Shown: positions 9,501-16,191, counted from the first letter of the stretch. The stretch: DNA of 21,542 nt from Caryophanales bacterium UBA4869 (GCA_002399505.1 DHDT01000007.1:3955-25496), one strand, 5' to 3'. Notes: generated by a model not told the origin, from the letters alone. Translations and numbers: made by a program.

Positions 9501-10647
9501 TATAGGTAGTGGAAGCCGATCCTTCATAATTGATGTTCAGATTGTCGCTGTAAGTGTTGTCGCTGTTCTTTCTTGTTAAAGAGAGAGCATATTGTCCTTT
9601 GGTCAGATCCTTATCGACTGAGGAGACATCAGCCTGCATAAGTCCGCTGACTGTGGACTTTTTGCCGTTTGTGTCCAGTGCGATATTGATGCCGACATCC
9701 GTCTTCTTCTCACCGACGATCTTTGTCACGGTGGAGAGAATCGAATTGGTGGCATTGGTCAGATCCTGATAATCATCGAGATTGACGTTGACATAGTCGC
9801 TTTCAGCTAAGAAGTTGCAGTTGCCGTTTAATCCCAAAGTCACTCCGCCGGAGATTGACAAAGAAGAATCTGCTCCGTTCTTGTCGATGGTCTTGATGGC
9901 TCTCAGGGCATTGTTGGAGTCAGTCGACATCTTTATTCCGATGTTGCTGATAGTCGTTCCCTTGATATTTATATCCTCGAGACTGAGAGTGTAGTCATAA
10001 CCGCCTAGATTGTTGCTGGTTTCGCTGTCAGCGACAGTGTCGATGATTTTCAGGGCCACATCCTTGATGGAACTCATATCGAGATTCCCCAAAGATGAAG
10101 AAAGATCAGGAAGAGAAGAACCGGTGATGACTTCGATCATATTCATGAAACTGGGGATGGTCTTAGGAGCGCTGAAGCAATAGTTGTTGTCTCCGTAGGA
10201 AAGATAGGCAAATCCGGCCGATGTGAAGTTGAGATTGATGGTCTCATTGATCTGACTGTTGTTGATTCCGTCATAGGAGAGAGTTAAGTCGGTTGAGAAA
10301 TTCAAGTCGAGAGAACTGGAATCAGTCAAATCGATTTTCAGATTGTTCAAAGAGAGGTTGATGGGGTTTGTCGTATCGGTATCCAAAGAGACAGAAAGGT
10401 TATCGAACTTGAGTTCTTTGGAAGCAAGAAGGCTGTTGACCATCTTGGAAAACCCGTTTTCCTCAGTATCGTCCCCGTCCATGTCAGGATAGACGGTATC
10501 TCCGTCATCCCCATTGTTGCCGTTTGCGTTATCCTGACCCTTGGAATTGTCGCTGGCACCGAAAGAAAGATAGACGGCAGCGCCGCTAGTTCCTAAGGAT
10601 ATAAGACTGACGATTGTATAAATCAGGCCTTTTTTAAATTTTTTCAT
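6559..10647 (-). CDS. Giant repeat-containing membrane-anchored or secreted protein (1362 residues), function unknown
   Basis: A basic N-terminus (Lys-rich residues 2-6) and a hydrophobic segment at about 8-29 form a signal peptide or signal anchor. There is no lipobox Cys, unlike the paralogue downstream. A Gly/Asn/Asp-rich linker (about 32-62) leads into about five repeat units (64-299, 298-525, 526-786, 787-1030 and 1031-1290) and a C-terminal tail with Trp-Tyr-Gly and Asp-Asn-Ala-x-x-Ala-Lys-Lys. Nearly every segment has a counterpart in the 1347-residue paralogue. Examples are the Asp-Ser-Ser-Ser-Leu-Asp motif near residue 109 and Ser-Phe-Tyr-Asn-Leu near residue 796. Start ATG 10647 has the ribosome site AAGGGG 8 bases upstream, and the gap to the preceding gene is 17 bases, so they form one operon. 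It ends with TAG. No enzyme motif is seen. Confidence 0.85.
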   Translation of the reverse strand: MKKFKKGLIYTIVSLISLGTSGAAVYLSFGASDNSKGQDNANGNNGDDGDTVYPDMDGDDTEENGFSKMVNSLLASKELKFDNLSVSLDTDTTNPINLSLNNLKIDLTDSSSLDLNFSTDLTLSYDGINNSQINETINLNFTSAGFAYLSYGDNNYCFSAPKTIPSFMNMIEVITGSSLPDLSSSLGNLDMSSIKDVALKIIDTVADSETSNNLGGYDYTLSLEDINIKGTTISNIGIKMSTDSNNALRAIKTIDKNGADSSLSISGGVTLGLNGNCNFLAESDYVNVNLDDYQDLTNATNSILSTVTKIVGEKKTDVGINIALDTNGKKSTVSGLMQADVSSVDKDLTKGQYALSLTRKNSDNTYSDNLNINYEGSASTTYIKLNDDQFKGKITNSDISSIFTSVSSLTGKQGYEEISSSLTSVLGKCAFSELLVGDYTNYKTFIDSFSYTENVGFSMVINAKAFGLSDYKITVKLNLNESDKKIESIFVGGLQYQTLKADITLTPSDFTSISSINRVEYKSYSAIVPIFNTLTDIVKNKKAGASYSLLYADSSSQDQNYSASGRIDADLSSVSGFDDMTAAISKGNYHLSFNTAVKNCTHNVNVNYQDETMYFGYGTSYTKDNITTDNTVFKNSITKTNISSMVDVINKNSAADSSEALSGMDKIISEVENSANLKADLAALKEGYVSSLKSFVSIDKDNTDPKKIVVVLDVPYVLEGTSIANKVGAITLSLNTSDMSLDSITCKGAILAISNTNTLTFTMNFDSYNSNVNDPAILSDTKGYTEINKASELMESFYNLKTDLQKFGIGVNASLTQGDKKILGLEGEAKADITDINSPLASGIVNLTHSSLKGEGDATQKVEFNYQNDSTLGGQFVGEYNDNMHIMMHTSTVSDIYSEVKTSYNSETNVLFAYLNGLNKATNSLPIADVIETKDISSLFAYPYINKVEITDSTLSLKVDGRLLNYEDEGKTDTIEIGYDAIDKHLTYAKLEAEYQGLKINCKIDLKSYDSVSYDHSASMLSYSDTTKGQFVDLDCLSTLTSCLIDTTENNYYGIEGDIKINAKALNYLTIDLISTHVSLDVYIGDEQVYTYVAFNNGNKTIADKGFLATEFFLSQDNTYVMQTKNTTGTTAGISSEYFKTTKEDIVKNIAYYLTDYVLDIDNFFGGKVALAYIFKGMSDSSSSSGTSGIKISDDFSGLIKNLTLNTASQTVNLGLNLNSLLPIDNVDFEKTSLTLGYTTNTLDTDENFANNYTPFYAMTLAVDVNAYNAVKAHCFCSFTLKNSGNYKKTAIESADSPMYRYFQVSDALDKENLTSYAISSIGDFKTTWYGVYNNYTVYDNAALAKKYQTSYTADSIYFYKD
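6778..10458 (-). repeat. Five degenerate protein repeat units in the 1362-residue protein
   Basis: Approximate limits on the minus strand are 10458-9751, 9756-9073, 9072-8290, 8289-7558 and 7557-6778. They align one to one with the units of the downstream paralogue. The conserved landmarks are a Ser-Gly or Glu-Gly followed three to five residues later by Ala-Asp-(V/L/I), and a Gly-(Q/N)-Tyr-x-Leu strand. A Tyr-x-(Lys/Gly) strand then precedes an Asn-x-x-x-Ile-x-x-Ile/Met helix. Limits are by eye. Confidence 0.55.
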
Positions 10648-10664
10648 TTTTAGTTACCCCTTGA

Positions 10665-11840
10665 TTATTTAGTTGATGACGGGAAGAGCTGGTATCCCTT
10701 GAAGTCACTGATATCCGAAATTTCCGGAATAGTGACCTTGACATCATTGAAAGTATCAGTATCGCTTCTGAAGTAGTAGGAAGTGAAGTTCTGCGTGGCC
10801 GGAGAATTGATGGGACCGATGACAGCCGTATATTCATCGACTGCCGTATGTGATATCAGATTGAATTCTTCATCGACCTGTATTGTGAGATTGGAAGACG
10901 AGAACTTCGGATAGGAGGCTAAGCCGCCGGTTGTCTTCATCTGAACGGAGGATTTGAAGGTTCCCTTATCCGGAGTCACTTCTACTTTTATTTCGTAGCC
11001 GCTTTTAGTCTTGGAGACCGAAGAGGAAGTGACAGTCTTCGGACCGATATCGTAGATCATGACGGCATTGACAACATGCTTGCTTTTCTCAGTGCTGGCC
11101 TCATAGACGCTCTGATCATTTGTCAGGTAGCGGTCAGTTATCGGACAGTCAGAAGAATAAGTGGAAGAAGTACAGTAATAGTTACCGCGATTGAGTTTTC
11201 CGTTGCTTTGAATGTAGCTATCATAAGTCACATTCTTGCAGGTAGGATTATTGGCCCAGTCTTCTTTCTTCTTGCAGTCATAGGTATCAAGTTTCTGATC
11301 GTGTCTGTCGTAGGTGCGGTTAGCAGTAGAGACGATAGAGGAAGAGGAGATATTCTGACTGAAGGTCTCATCGGGTGTGTTATAGACAGTCGATTCAATC
11401 GTCTGAGTGATTCCCGATGAGAGGACGGTTCCTTTGGAAATTGTCAGCGTATATTTTTCAGCTGCCTGTTTGAAGAGAGCATAGTTTAGAAGCGAATAGG
11501 CCTTGTTATCGGTATTGAAGGTATCGAGGAGAGTGTTCTTGCTGATATATGTGTCAAGTTCGTTTTTAGTCGGAATTGTACCATAGTTGCTGGCGTTATA
11601 GACAACAGCTGTCTTTGGATGCAAAGTGGTGTAGAGAGCATAGCCTCCAAAACCGCCGATCAGAGCAAAGGAAACACCGAAAATAACCGACATCATTATC
11701 GTATGTTTGGTAGCCTTCGACATAAAAGGCCCCTGTTTCGTTTCTTTAATTTCACTAACCTGCTCAGTAGACGAGTCAGTTTCGTGAATACCCTTGTTTT
11801 TCATTAGTTTCAGATATAATCCTATCAACGAATGAAACAT
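10665..11840 (-). CDS. Single-pass membrane protein with a Ser/Thr/Tyr-rich extracellular domain, first gene of the surface cluster
   Basis: A hydrophilic N-terminal part is followed by one strong transmembrane helix (about residues 47-73) and a roughly 320-residue extracellular domain. The topology is N-terminus inside. The outer domain holds an unusual insertion with four Cys at 189, 201, 223 and 232, surrounded by Tyr, Asp and Lys, which could form two disulfides. The part after it (about 250-370) is strand-rich, like the repeat units of the two giant proteins. The start is uncertain. ATG 11840 has no Shine-Dalgarno. ATG 11804 (codon 13) also lacks one. ATG 11723 (codon 40) has AGGGG 6 bases before it and would leave a short cytoplasmic tail. 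The stop is 17 bases before the next gene, so this is the probable first gene of the operon. No family recognised. Confidence 0.75.
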   Translation of the reverse strand: MFHSLIGLYLKLMKNKGIHETDSSTEQVSEIKETKQGPFMSKATKHTIMMSVIFGVSFALIGGFGGYALYTTLHPKTAVVYNASNYGTIPTKNELDTYISKNTLLDTFNTDNKAYSLLNYALFKQAAEKYTLTISKGTVLSSGITQTIESTVYNTPDETFSQNISSSSIVSTANRTYDRHDQKLDTYDCKKKEDWANNPTCKNVTYDSYIQSNGKLNRGNYYCTSSTYSSDCPITDRYLTNDQSVYEASTEKSKHVVNAVMIYDIGPKTVTSSSVSKTKSGYEIKVEVTPDKGTFKSSVQMKTTGGLASYPKFSSSNLTIQVDEEFNLISHTAVDEYTAVIGPINSPATQNFTSYYFRSDTDTFNDVKVTIPEISDISDFKGYQLFPSSTK

Positions 11841-11864
11841 ACTAATTAATCAATATTTAGTCAA
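11836..11864 (-). promoter_or_regulatory. Possible promoter of the surface-protein operon (weak)
   Basis: TTGACT (11859-11864) and TATGTT (11836-11841) lie 17 bases apart on the minus strand. The -10 box covers the ATG at 11840, so use of this promoter would force a downstream start codon (11804 or 11723). A perfect TATAAT at 11930-11935 is an alternative but lacks a -35 box. The 272-base gap between 11841 and 12112 holds nothing else I can name besides the terminator at its right end. Confidence 0.3.
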
Positions 11865-12055
11865 ATGTTGTCATTACAAACAATAGAATATGAATATATT
11901 ATCTTCCTGAATAGTTTTTCAATAAAACCATTATAGAAACAAAGCTAAAAAAGCCCGATGAAATTATATTATCCACTATGAAAAGTTATGTATAAAAACC
12001 TTGCTTTTTGACTAACTGATTTTTATTTTATTCAGTCCTCTTTTTTAAAGATTTA

Positions 12056-12093
12056 GAGTAAAGAAAAAGACAGCGGATTTTCCCCGCTGTCTT
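12056..12093 (-). terminator. Terminator of the transglutaminase-like lipoprotein gene
   Basis: A perfect 10-bp GC-rich stem (12067-12076 with 12084-12093) has a 7-base loop. On the minus strand the stem is followed by TTTTTCTTTAC. It lies 20 bases after the TAA stop of the gene ending at 12113. Confidence 0.85.
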
Positions 12094-12112
12094 GGTATAG
12101 ATGCTGACTTTT

Positions 12113-13849
12113 TTAAGCCTTGATAAGGAGAGTCTTATAGGTCAGTCCCTTATAGGGAGTGGCCGAGAAGAGTGTGGTGTCGGAATAGGATATCTGAAGT
12201 TTGTTTAATAAGGCGATGGCTTTTGCTGAAGTGACATTAGAGCCGGCGTCCTGGAAATTCAGATAGAAGTCACCGGTGATGTTGTTGTCTTTGACGGCTT
12301 TGAGGACTCCTTCGAATTCAGCGCTGCTTTCAATGTAGAAATCATAGTCGGTTCCCTTGATGTCGTCATTAGCTAAAGCCAGAGGATAGAAGGAATCGGC
12401 ATTTAGAGTCTCGGGGTAGATCTTCTGAACAGGATAGTAATCGCCTACGGCATTGAAGTAGGTGGCTTTAGTCAGGAAGGCGGAGTAGTCGACCAGGCCG
12501 ACATTGGTGTCATAGATATCAATATCAGAATCGTCTTTGGTATTCATGTCATACTGACCCCAGGTCCCACAGACCAGATACCATTCATTTTCGAGCTTGA
12601 TGTAGTTCCAGGCGTGACCGGCCTCACTGGAGTCATAGCCATAGGCTCTTACGACATCGAGGTTCTCGATGCCGGCCATTAAGGCGATAGTCTTCGAGAA
12701 GCCGTCACAGACGGCATTTCGGTACTGGAAGATGCCGTCGAGATAATAGGCGGTGTTTCTGTACCAGCTGTCCTGATAGGTATCAGAGGCATAGTAATCA
12801 TAAAAGGTATTGGTAGTCAGCCAATCATAGATAGCCTTGATCTTGTCGAAGTCATCCATTTCATCGTTGACGATATAACGGAGAATATCGCGGGCCTGTT
12901 CATAGAAGGCTTGAGCCTTAGTGCCTTCGGTTTTGAAGGTAGGAACATAGTTTTGATTGACACAGTACCAAAGCTCTTCCGGATTGGAGACTTCATGGGA
13001 ACCGAGATTGCTCTGGTCGAGCGGGAAAGATTCAAAGTCATCATTTCTATGAGTCATAGTCTTAGTCGAAAGCTCTTTGTTTCCATAGGTGATGTCAGGA
13101 TAGTATGCGCCCTGTTTTCCGTGAACGGTTGCTATGTTGGTATCGGCCGATGTTATGGTGAAGGTATTGGTGAGGTTTGTGCCTTTAGAATATTTGTAGG
13201 CAGAATAGGAGGCGATACTGTCAAGTTCCGGATAATAGGTGATGAAATCATCAGCTGTAGTCGTGTTATTGAAATTGAAGGTGATATTGACTTTGCCGTA
13301 ATGATTCAAGGTAGCAGAATTAAGATAGTAGGCAGCTTCTGAGATATTGCCGGCGACATGAGTATCAGGGTCCGTGCCAGTATAGGTGACATCATATCCG
13401 AAAGTGAGAGTTGTATCATAGACAGTCACTTCGGCGACATCTTTAAGCCCGTTAGAAGTAGAGACTGTGATATAGCTGACGCCGGATTTGATTCCGGTTA
13501 CTTTGCCGACGCTGTCAACTGTGGCAACACTTTCGTTGTTGGAGCTGAAGGAAACTGAAGAAGTGGAAGGAGTCACGACATAATCAAGGGTGACTGTTTT
13601 CCCTTTCTGAATGGTTATTTCGTTGTATTCGTTATAGTAAAGGGAAGTGGCAGGATTATCTAGACTGCTGCTATCCAGATAAGAAACCGGAGAAGAGACA
13701 CTTCCAGATGAAGTATCTGAATTACCGACAGAAGAACCGTTCACAGTCGAATTAGGCTGACTAAAAGATACTCCGCAGGATGATAACAAAGCGGCTGAGA
13801 GAATCAAAGATGAGAGGACTAAAGAAAACTGCCTTCTTTTTCTAATCAT
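12113..13849 (-). CDS. Lipoprotein with a bacterial Ig-like domain and a transglutaminase-like domain
   Basis: The 578-residue product has a signal sequence and lipobox Leu-Ser-Ser-Cys (22-25), then a Ser/Asn linker. Residues about 76-145 form a bacterial Ig-like (BIG2) domain, recognisable by Ile-Thr-Ile-x-Lys-Gly-Lys, Ser-Val-Ala-Thr-Val-Asp and Gly-Lys-Val-Thr-Gly-Ile. Residues about 315-435 match a transglutaminase-like (papain-fold) core. Cys381 lies in Ala-Val-Cys-Asp-Gly-Phe and His412 in Gly-His-Ala-Trp-Asn. The segment where the family usually has Asp (Val-Asp-x-Thr-Trp) reads Val-Cys-Gly-Thr-Trp, so Cys427 stands in the third catalytic position. The protein is lipid-anchored outside the cell. 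It may process or crosslink surface proteins or peptides, or it may only bind them if inactive. It is transcribed alone, from its own promoter to its own terminator. The ATG has GAAAGG 11 bases upstream, inside a small hairpin. Confidence 0.85.
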   Translation of the reverse strand: MIRKRRQFSLVLSSLILSAALLSSCGVSFSQPNSTVNGSSVGNSDTSSGSVSSPVSYLDSSSLDNPATSLYYNEYNEITIQKGKTVTLDYVVTPSTSSVSFSSNNESVATVDSVGKVTGIKSGVSYITVSTSNGLKDVAEVTVYDTTLTFGYDVTYTGTDPDTHVAGNISEAAYYLNSATLNHYGKVNITFNFNNTTTADDFITYYPELDSIASYSAYKYSKGTNLTNTFTITSADTNIATVHGKQGAYYPDITYGNKELSTKTMTHRNDDFESFPLDQSNLGSHEVSNPEELWYCVNQNYVPTFKTEGTKAQAFYEQARDILRYIVNDEMDDFDKIKAIYDWLTTNTFYDYYASDTYQDSWYRNTAYYLDGIFQYRNAVCDGFSKTIALMAGIENLDVVRAYGYDSSEAGHAWNYIKLENEWYLVCGTWGQYDMNTKDDSDIDIYDTNVGLVDYSAFLTKATYFNAVGDYYPVQKIYPETLNADSFYPLALANDDIKGTDYDFYIESSAEFEGVLKAVKDNNITGDFYLNFQDAGSNVTSAKAIALLNKLQISYSDTTLFSATPYKGLTYKTLLIKA

Positions 13850-13860
13850 GATTTATAGTG

Positions 13861-13877
13861 CCTTTCTTTTTGAAAGG
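13861..13877 (-). promoter_or_regulatory. Small leader hairpin covering the ribosome binding site
   Basis: On the minus strand the leader of the gene starting at 13849 contains CCTTTC, AAAAA and GAAAGG, a 6-bp stem with a 5-base loop. The 3' arm is the only Shine-Dalgarno-like sequence before the ATG, so folding would mask it. The hairpin is short and could be fortuitous. Confidence 0.35.
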
Positions 13878-13897
13878 TGAACAAAAGTAGATATTCA

Positions 13898-13926
13898 ATT
13901 TTAAAATTATTCCCGTTCAATATCAA
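13898..13926 (-). promoter_or_regulatory. Promoter of the transglutaminase-like lipoprotein gene
   Basis: A -35 box TTGATA (13921-13926) and a -10 box TAAAAT (13898-13903) are separated by exactly 17 bases on the minus strand. The start would be near 13891, giving a leader of about 42 bases. The -35 box is identical to that of the promoter at 2460-2488. Confidence 0.7.
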
Positions 13927-14087
13927 TAAAATTGCACTGCAGTTTAATATAGAAACGTTAAAAAGATATATCGTATGGAAAATAAGGGAACTTCGAAGAC
14001 GGAAAAAGCAGAAAACACTATTTAAAATGATACTGGTTCAAGCATAGCATAAATATAACACTGATATATCAAAACCGATGATGACAA

Positions 14088-14096
14088 TGATATAAT
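14088..14096 (+). promoter_or_regulatory. Extended -10 promoter of the nuclease-helicase gene
   Basis: TGATATAAT is a perfect extended -10 element (TGn-TATAAT). No good -35 box is seen, which is usual for this promoter class. The start would be near 14102, leaving a leader of about 17 bases that holds the ribosome site GAGG (14108-14111). Confidence 0.6.
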
Positions 14097-14118
14097 CCTC
14101 CCTAAGTGAGGCAGTTTT

Positions 14119-16014
14119 ATGATCGTATATTCAGGAACAAAAAGAGAGTTCTCCAACGATGTCCTCTATGGAATGATAGCCGACAAGATCAAGACAGATT
14201 TAAAGAACAGAGGAATCAATGACGAGAACGTCAGAGAGTACAATTCCTGGAATAACTCTCTCCGTTTTATGAAAGACGTCATCGATGACGATAAGATACC
14301 TGATGATGTCAGCATCAATATCGAATATGAGATACCACTGACATCAAAGAGAGTGGATTTCATAATAGCCGGAAGCGATGAACTTGGAAAAGACAATGTC
14401 ATCATCGTTGAACTGAAACAGTGGTCTACGGCTAAGAAAGTAAACGATGAAGAATGTCATACTGTGAAAGCCTTTGTGGCTGAAAGAGAAAGAAAAGTTC
14501 CTCATCCCTGTTATCAGGCCTATTCCTATAAAGTCCACATTATGAACTATTCCAAGGCCTGTGAAGATAAGAACCTTGCTCTAATACCATGTGCTTTCTG
14601 CCATAACTTCTCAGAAGACAGCCGAAAAGAACTCGAAGATCCAATCTATGATACCTGGCTTAGGGAAGCACCTCTGTTTCTAAAGAAGGACCTGTTCCGT
14701 CTACGTGAATTCATCGAGAAGAGGATAAGCAAAAGAAGTCCGAACGGAAATCTTCTCTATGAGATAGATAACGGAAGAATAAGACCGGCTAAAGCTCTTC
14801 AGGACTGCATCGGAAGGATGCTTAAAGGCAACAGGGAATTCATTCTTCTCGATGATCAGATAATAGTCTATGACCGAATCATGAAAGCTTTTCACGATTC
14901 GATGAAAGATGAGAAAAAGAGAGTAGTGATAGTAAAAGGCGGACCGGGAACCGGTAAATCAGTTCTGGCCATCAACCTTCTTGTTGATATGATAAAAGAA
15001 GGAAGAAACTGCGCCTATGTGACTAAAAACAGCGCTCCCAGAAAATGCTATACGGATATTCTCACTAAAGGAGACAAAATCGACAAGGTTCAAGTCAGTG
15101 ATCTTTTCCGTTCTCCTTTCCGTCTCTGCTCTCTGTATCAGAATACCTATGACTGTCTTTTGATCGACGAAGCCCATCGTCTGGTGAAACAGATGTATGG
15201 TGACTTTCAGGGACAAAACGAAATAAAGGAATGCATAGATTCAAGTCGAGTCTCGGTCTTCTTCATCGACGAGAGTCAAAGGATAACGACATCTGATATC
15301 GGAACAATTGACGGAATCAAAAGCTGGGCCGGCAAAGAAGGTGTAGAACCCTCCTGCTTGATTTTTGATGACGACATGGTTTTGAGAAGCGAATTCCGCT
15401 GTAACGGAAGCGATGGCTACATCGCCTTCCTCGACAATGTCTTAGGGATAAAAGAAACAGCTAATCGAAACTTTGATTACGAAGGATTTGACTTGAAGGT
15501 ATTTGATGATCCTGTTTCCATGAGAGAAGAACTGAGAAAGAAAAACCAGAACAACAAAGCCAGGATGGTAGCTGGCTATTGTTTCGACTGGAACGTCAAA
15601 AATAACCGCGGTCCTTACGATATCATTCTCGATGGCGGTCTTTTCAAAGCCAAATGGAATTTAGTCAAAGACGGCAGTTCCTGGGCTATAAAAAAGGACT
15701 CTTTCGATGAAGTCGGCTGTATCCATACAGCCCAGGGACTGGAGTTTGAATATGTAGGTGTCATAATCGGAAATGACCTGATATACAGAGAGGGAAAGGT
15801 GATGACTGATAGAACAGCCATATCTAAAGATGACAAGTCTTCAAAGATAAGAACCTGTAAAGATGAGGAACTAGCCGACACTCTGATCAGAAACACTTAT
15901 AAAGTACTTCTGACGAGAGGTCAGAAAGGCTGTTATATCTACTGTACTGATAAGAATCTACGTGAATATCTGAAAGAAAAAATAGGGTATAAATATATAT
16001 TAGTAACTAACTAA
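14119..16014 (+). CDS. DUF2075/Schlafen-like SF1 helicase with an N-terminal PD-(D/E)XK-like nuclease motif
   Basis: The 631-residue protein is cytoplasmic, with no signal or membrane segment. Residues 1-200 carry Asp80 followed by Glu98-Leu-Lys100, the spacing of a PD-(D/E)XK nuclease. Residues about 265-615 form a superfamily 1 helicase-type ATPase: Walker A Gly-Gly-Pro-Gly-Thr-Gly-Lys-Ser (274-281), Walker B Leu-Leu-Ile-Asp-Glu-Ala-His (347-353), a motif III-like Phe-Ile-Asp-Glu-Ser-Gln-Arg (382-388), a motif V-like His-Thr-Ala-Gln-Gly-Leu-Glu-Phe (536-543), and a motif VI-like Leu-Leu-Thr-Arg-Gly (597-601). This order fits the DUF2075 group. All key residues are present, so it should be active on nucleic acid. 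It begins with ATG 14119 behind GAGG (7 bases) and ends 199 bases before cas9 in the same direction. Its place beside CRISPR-cas suggests a defence role, which is inference. Confidence 0.8.
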   Translation: MIVYSGTKREFSNDVLYGMIADKIKTDLKNRGINDENVREYNSWNNSLRFMKDVIDDDKIPDDVSINIEYEIPLTSKRVDFIIAGSDELGKDNVIIVELKQWSTAKKVNDEECHTVKAFVAERERKVPHPCYQAYSYKVHIMNYSKACEDKNLALIPCAFCHNFSEDSRKELEDPIYDTWLREAPLFLKKDLFRLREFIEKRISKRSPNGNLLYEIDNGRIRPAKALQDCIGRMLKGNREFILLDDQIIVYDRIMKAFHDSMKDEKKRVVIVKGGPGTGKSVLAINLLVDMIKEGRNCAYVTKNSAPRKCYTDILTKGDKIDKVQVSDLFRSPFRLCSLYQNTYDCLLIDEAHRLVKQMYGDFQGQNEIKECIDSSRVSVFFIDESQRITTSDIGTIDGIKSWAGKEGVEPSCLIFDDDMVLRSEFRCNGSDGYIAFLDNVLGIKETANRNFDYEGFDLKVFDDPVSMREELRKKNQNNKARMVAGYCFDWNVKNNRGPYDIILDGGLFKAKWNLVKDGSSWAIKKDSFDEVGCIHTAQGLEFEYVGVIIGNDLIYREGKVMTDRTAISKDDKSSKIRTCKDEELADTLIRNTYKVLLTRGQKGCYIYCTDKNLREYLKEKIGYKYILVTN

Positions 16015-16085
16015 GATTTGAAAACTATAGCTTATATTACTTTCACCTAATATTGTCAAGACTATATTGTAAGCGAATTAACATC

Positions 16086-16091
16086 TATAAT
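16086..16091 (+). promoter_or_regulatory. Possible -10 element for cas9 transcription
   Basis: A perfect TATAAT stands on the plus strand, but no acceptable -35 box lies 16-18 bases upstream. A TTGGCA at 16149-16154 with TATTGT at 16174-16179 is a second weak candidate (spacer 19). No terminator is seen after the gene ending at 16014, so read-through into cas9 is a third possibility. Confidence 0.3.
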
Positions 16092-16121
16092 AACAAAAGA
16101 AAAATCCTCCTTTCGGAGGAT
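16091..16121 (-). terminator. Rho-independent terminator of the tracrRNA
   Basis: A perfect 7-bp stem (16104-16110 with 16115-16121) has the tetraloop GAAA on the minus strand and is followed there by TTTTCTTTTG. On the plus strand the hairpin is followed by AATTACCC, so it should not stop transcription towards cas9. Confidence 0.85.
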
Positions 16122-16186
16122 AATTACCCGCCAACGCAGGTTGAAGATTTGGCATTACGCTTATTTGGACTCGTATTGTTAAATCG
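16095..16186 (-). ncRNA. tracrRNA of the type II-A CRISPR-Cas9 system
   Basis: The roughly 90-nt RNA is read away from cas9. Its 5' part (about 16186-16161) is the presumed anti-repeat, including CGATTTAACAATACGAGTCC. It is followed by AAATAAGC and the nexus hairpin region (16160-16152, GCGTAATGC) and then AAATCTTCAA. This order matches the Streptococcus thermophilus CRISPR1 type of tracrRNA as I recall it (CAAAGATAAGGC, a short hairpin, then GAAATCAA). A hairpin follows (16141-16136 with 16131-16126, loop GTTG), then the terminator. It is preceded by a near-perfect promoter and closed by a near-perfect terminator. The anti-repeat cannot be verified here because the CRISPR array is outside the window. 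Together with the pre-crRNA and RNase III it would guide and load Cas9. Confidence 0.8.
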
Positions 16187-16191
16187 TCTAC

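Noticed and set aside
2489..10647. Mobile element or phage tail-fibre genes as the source of the giant proteins
   Set aside because: No transposase, integrase, target duplications or phage genes are present, and the export signals fit resident surface proteins.
11076..11420. 114-codon plus-strand frame with hydrophobic stretches
   Set aside because: The hydrophobic look comes from reading Asp/Tyr/Asn codons of the opposite gene. There is no promoter or Shine-Dalgarno.
12911..13342. 143-codon plus-strand frame opposite the transglutaminase-like lipoprotein
   Set aside because: It lies opposite a well-supported gene with a signal sequence, promoter and terminator. Its composition is that of a complementary-strand shadow.
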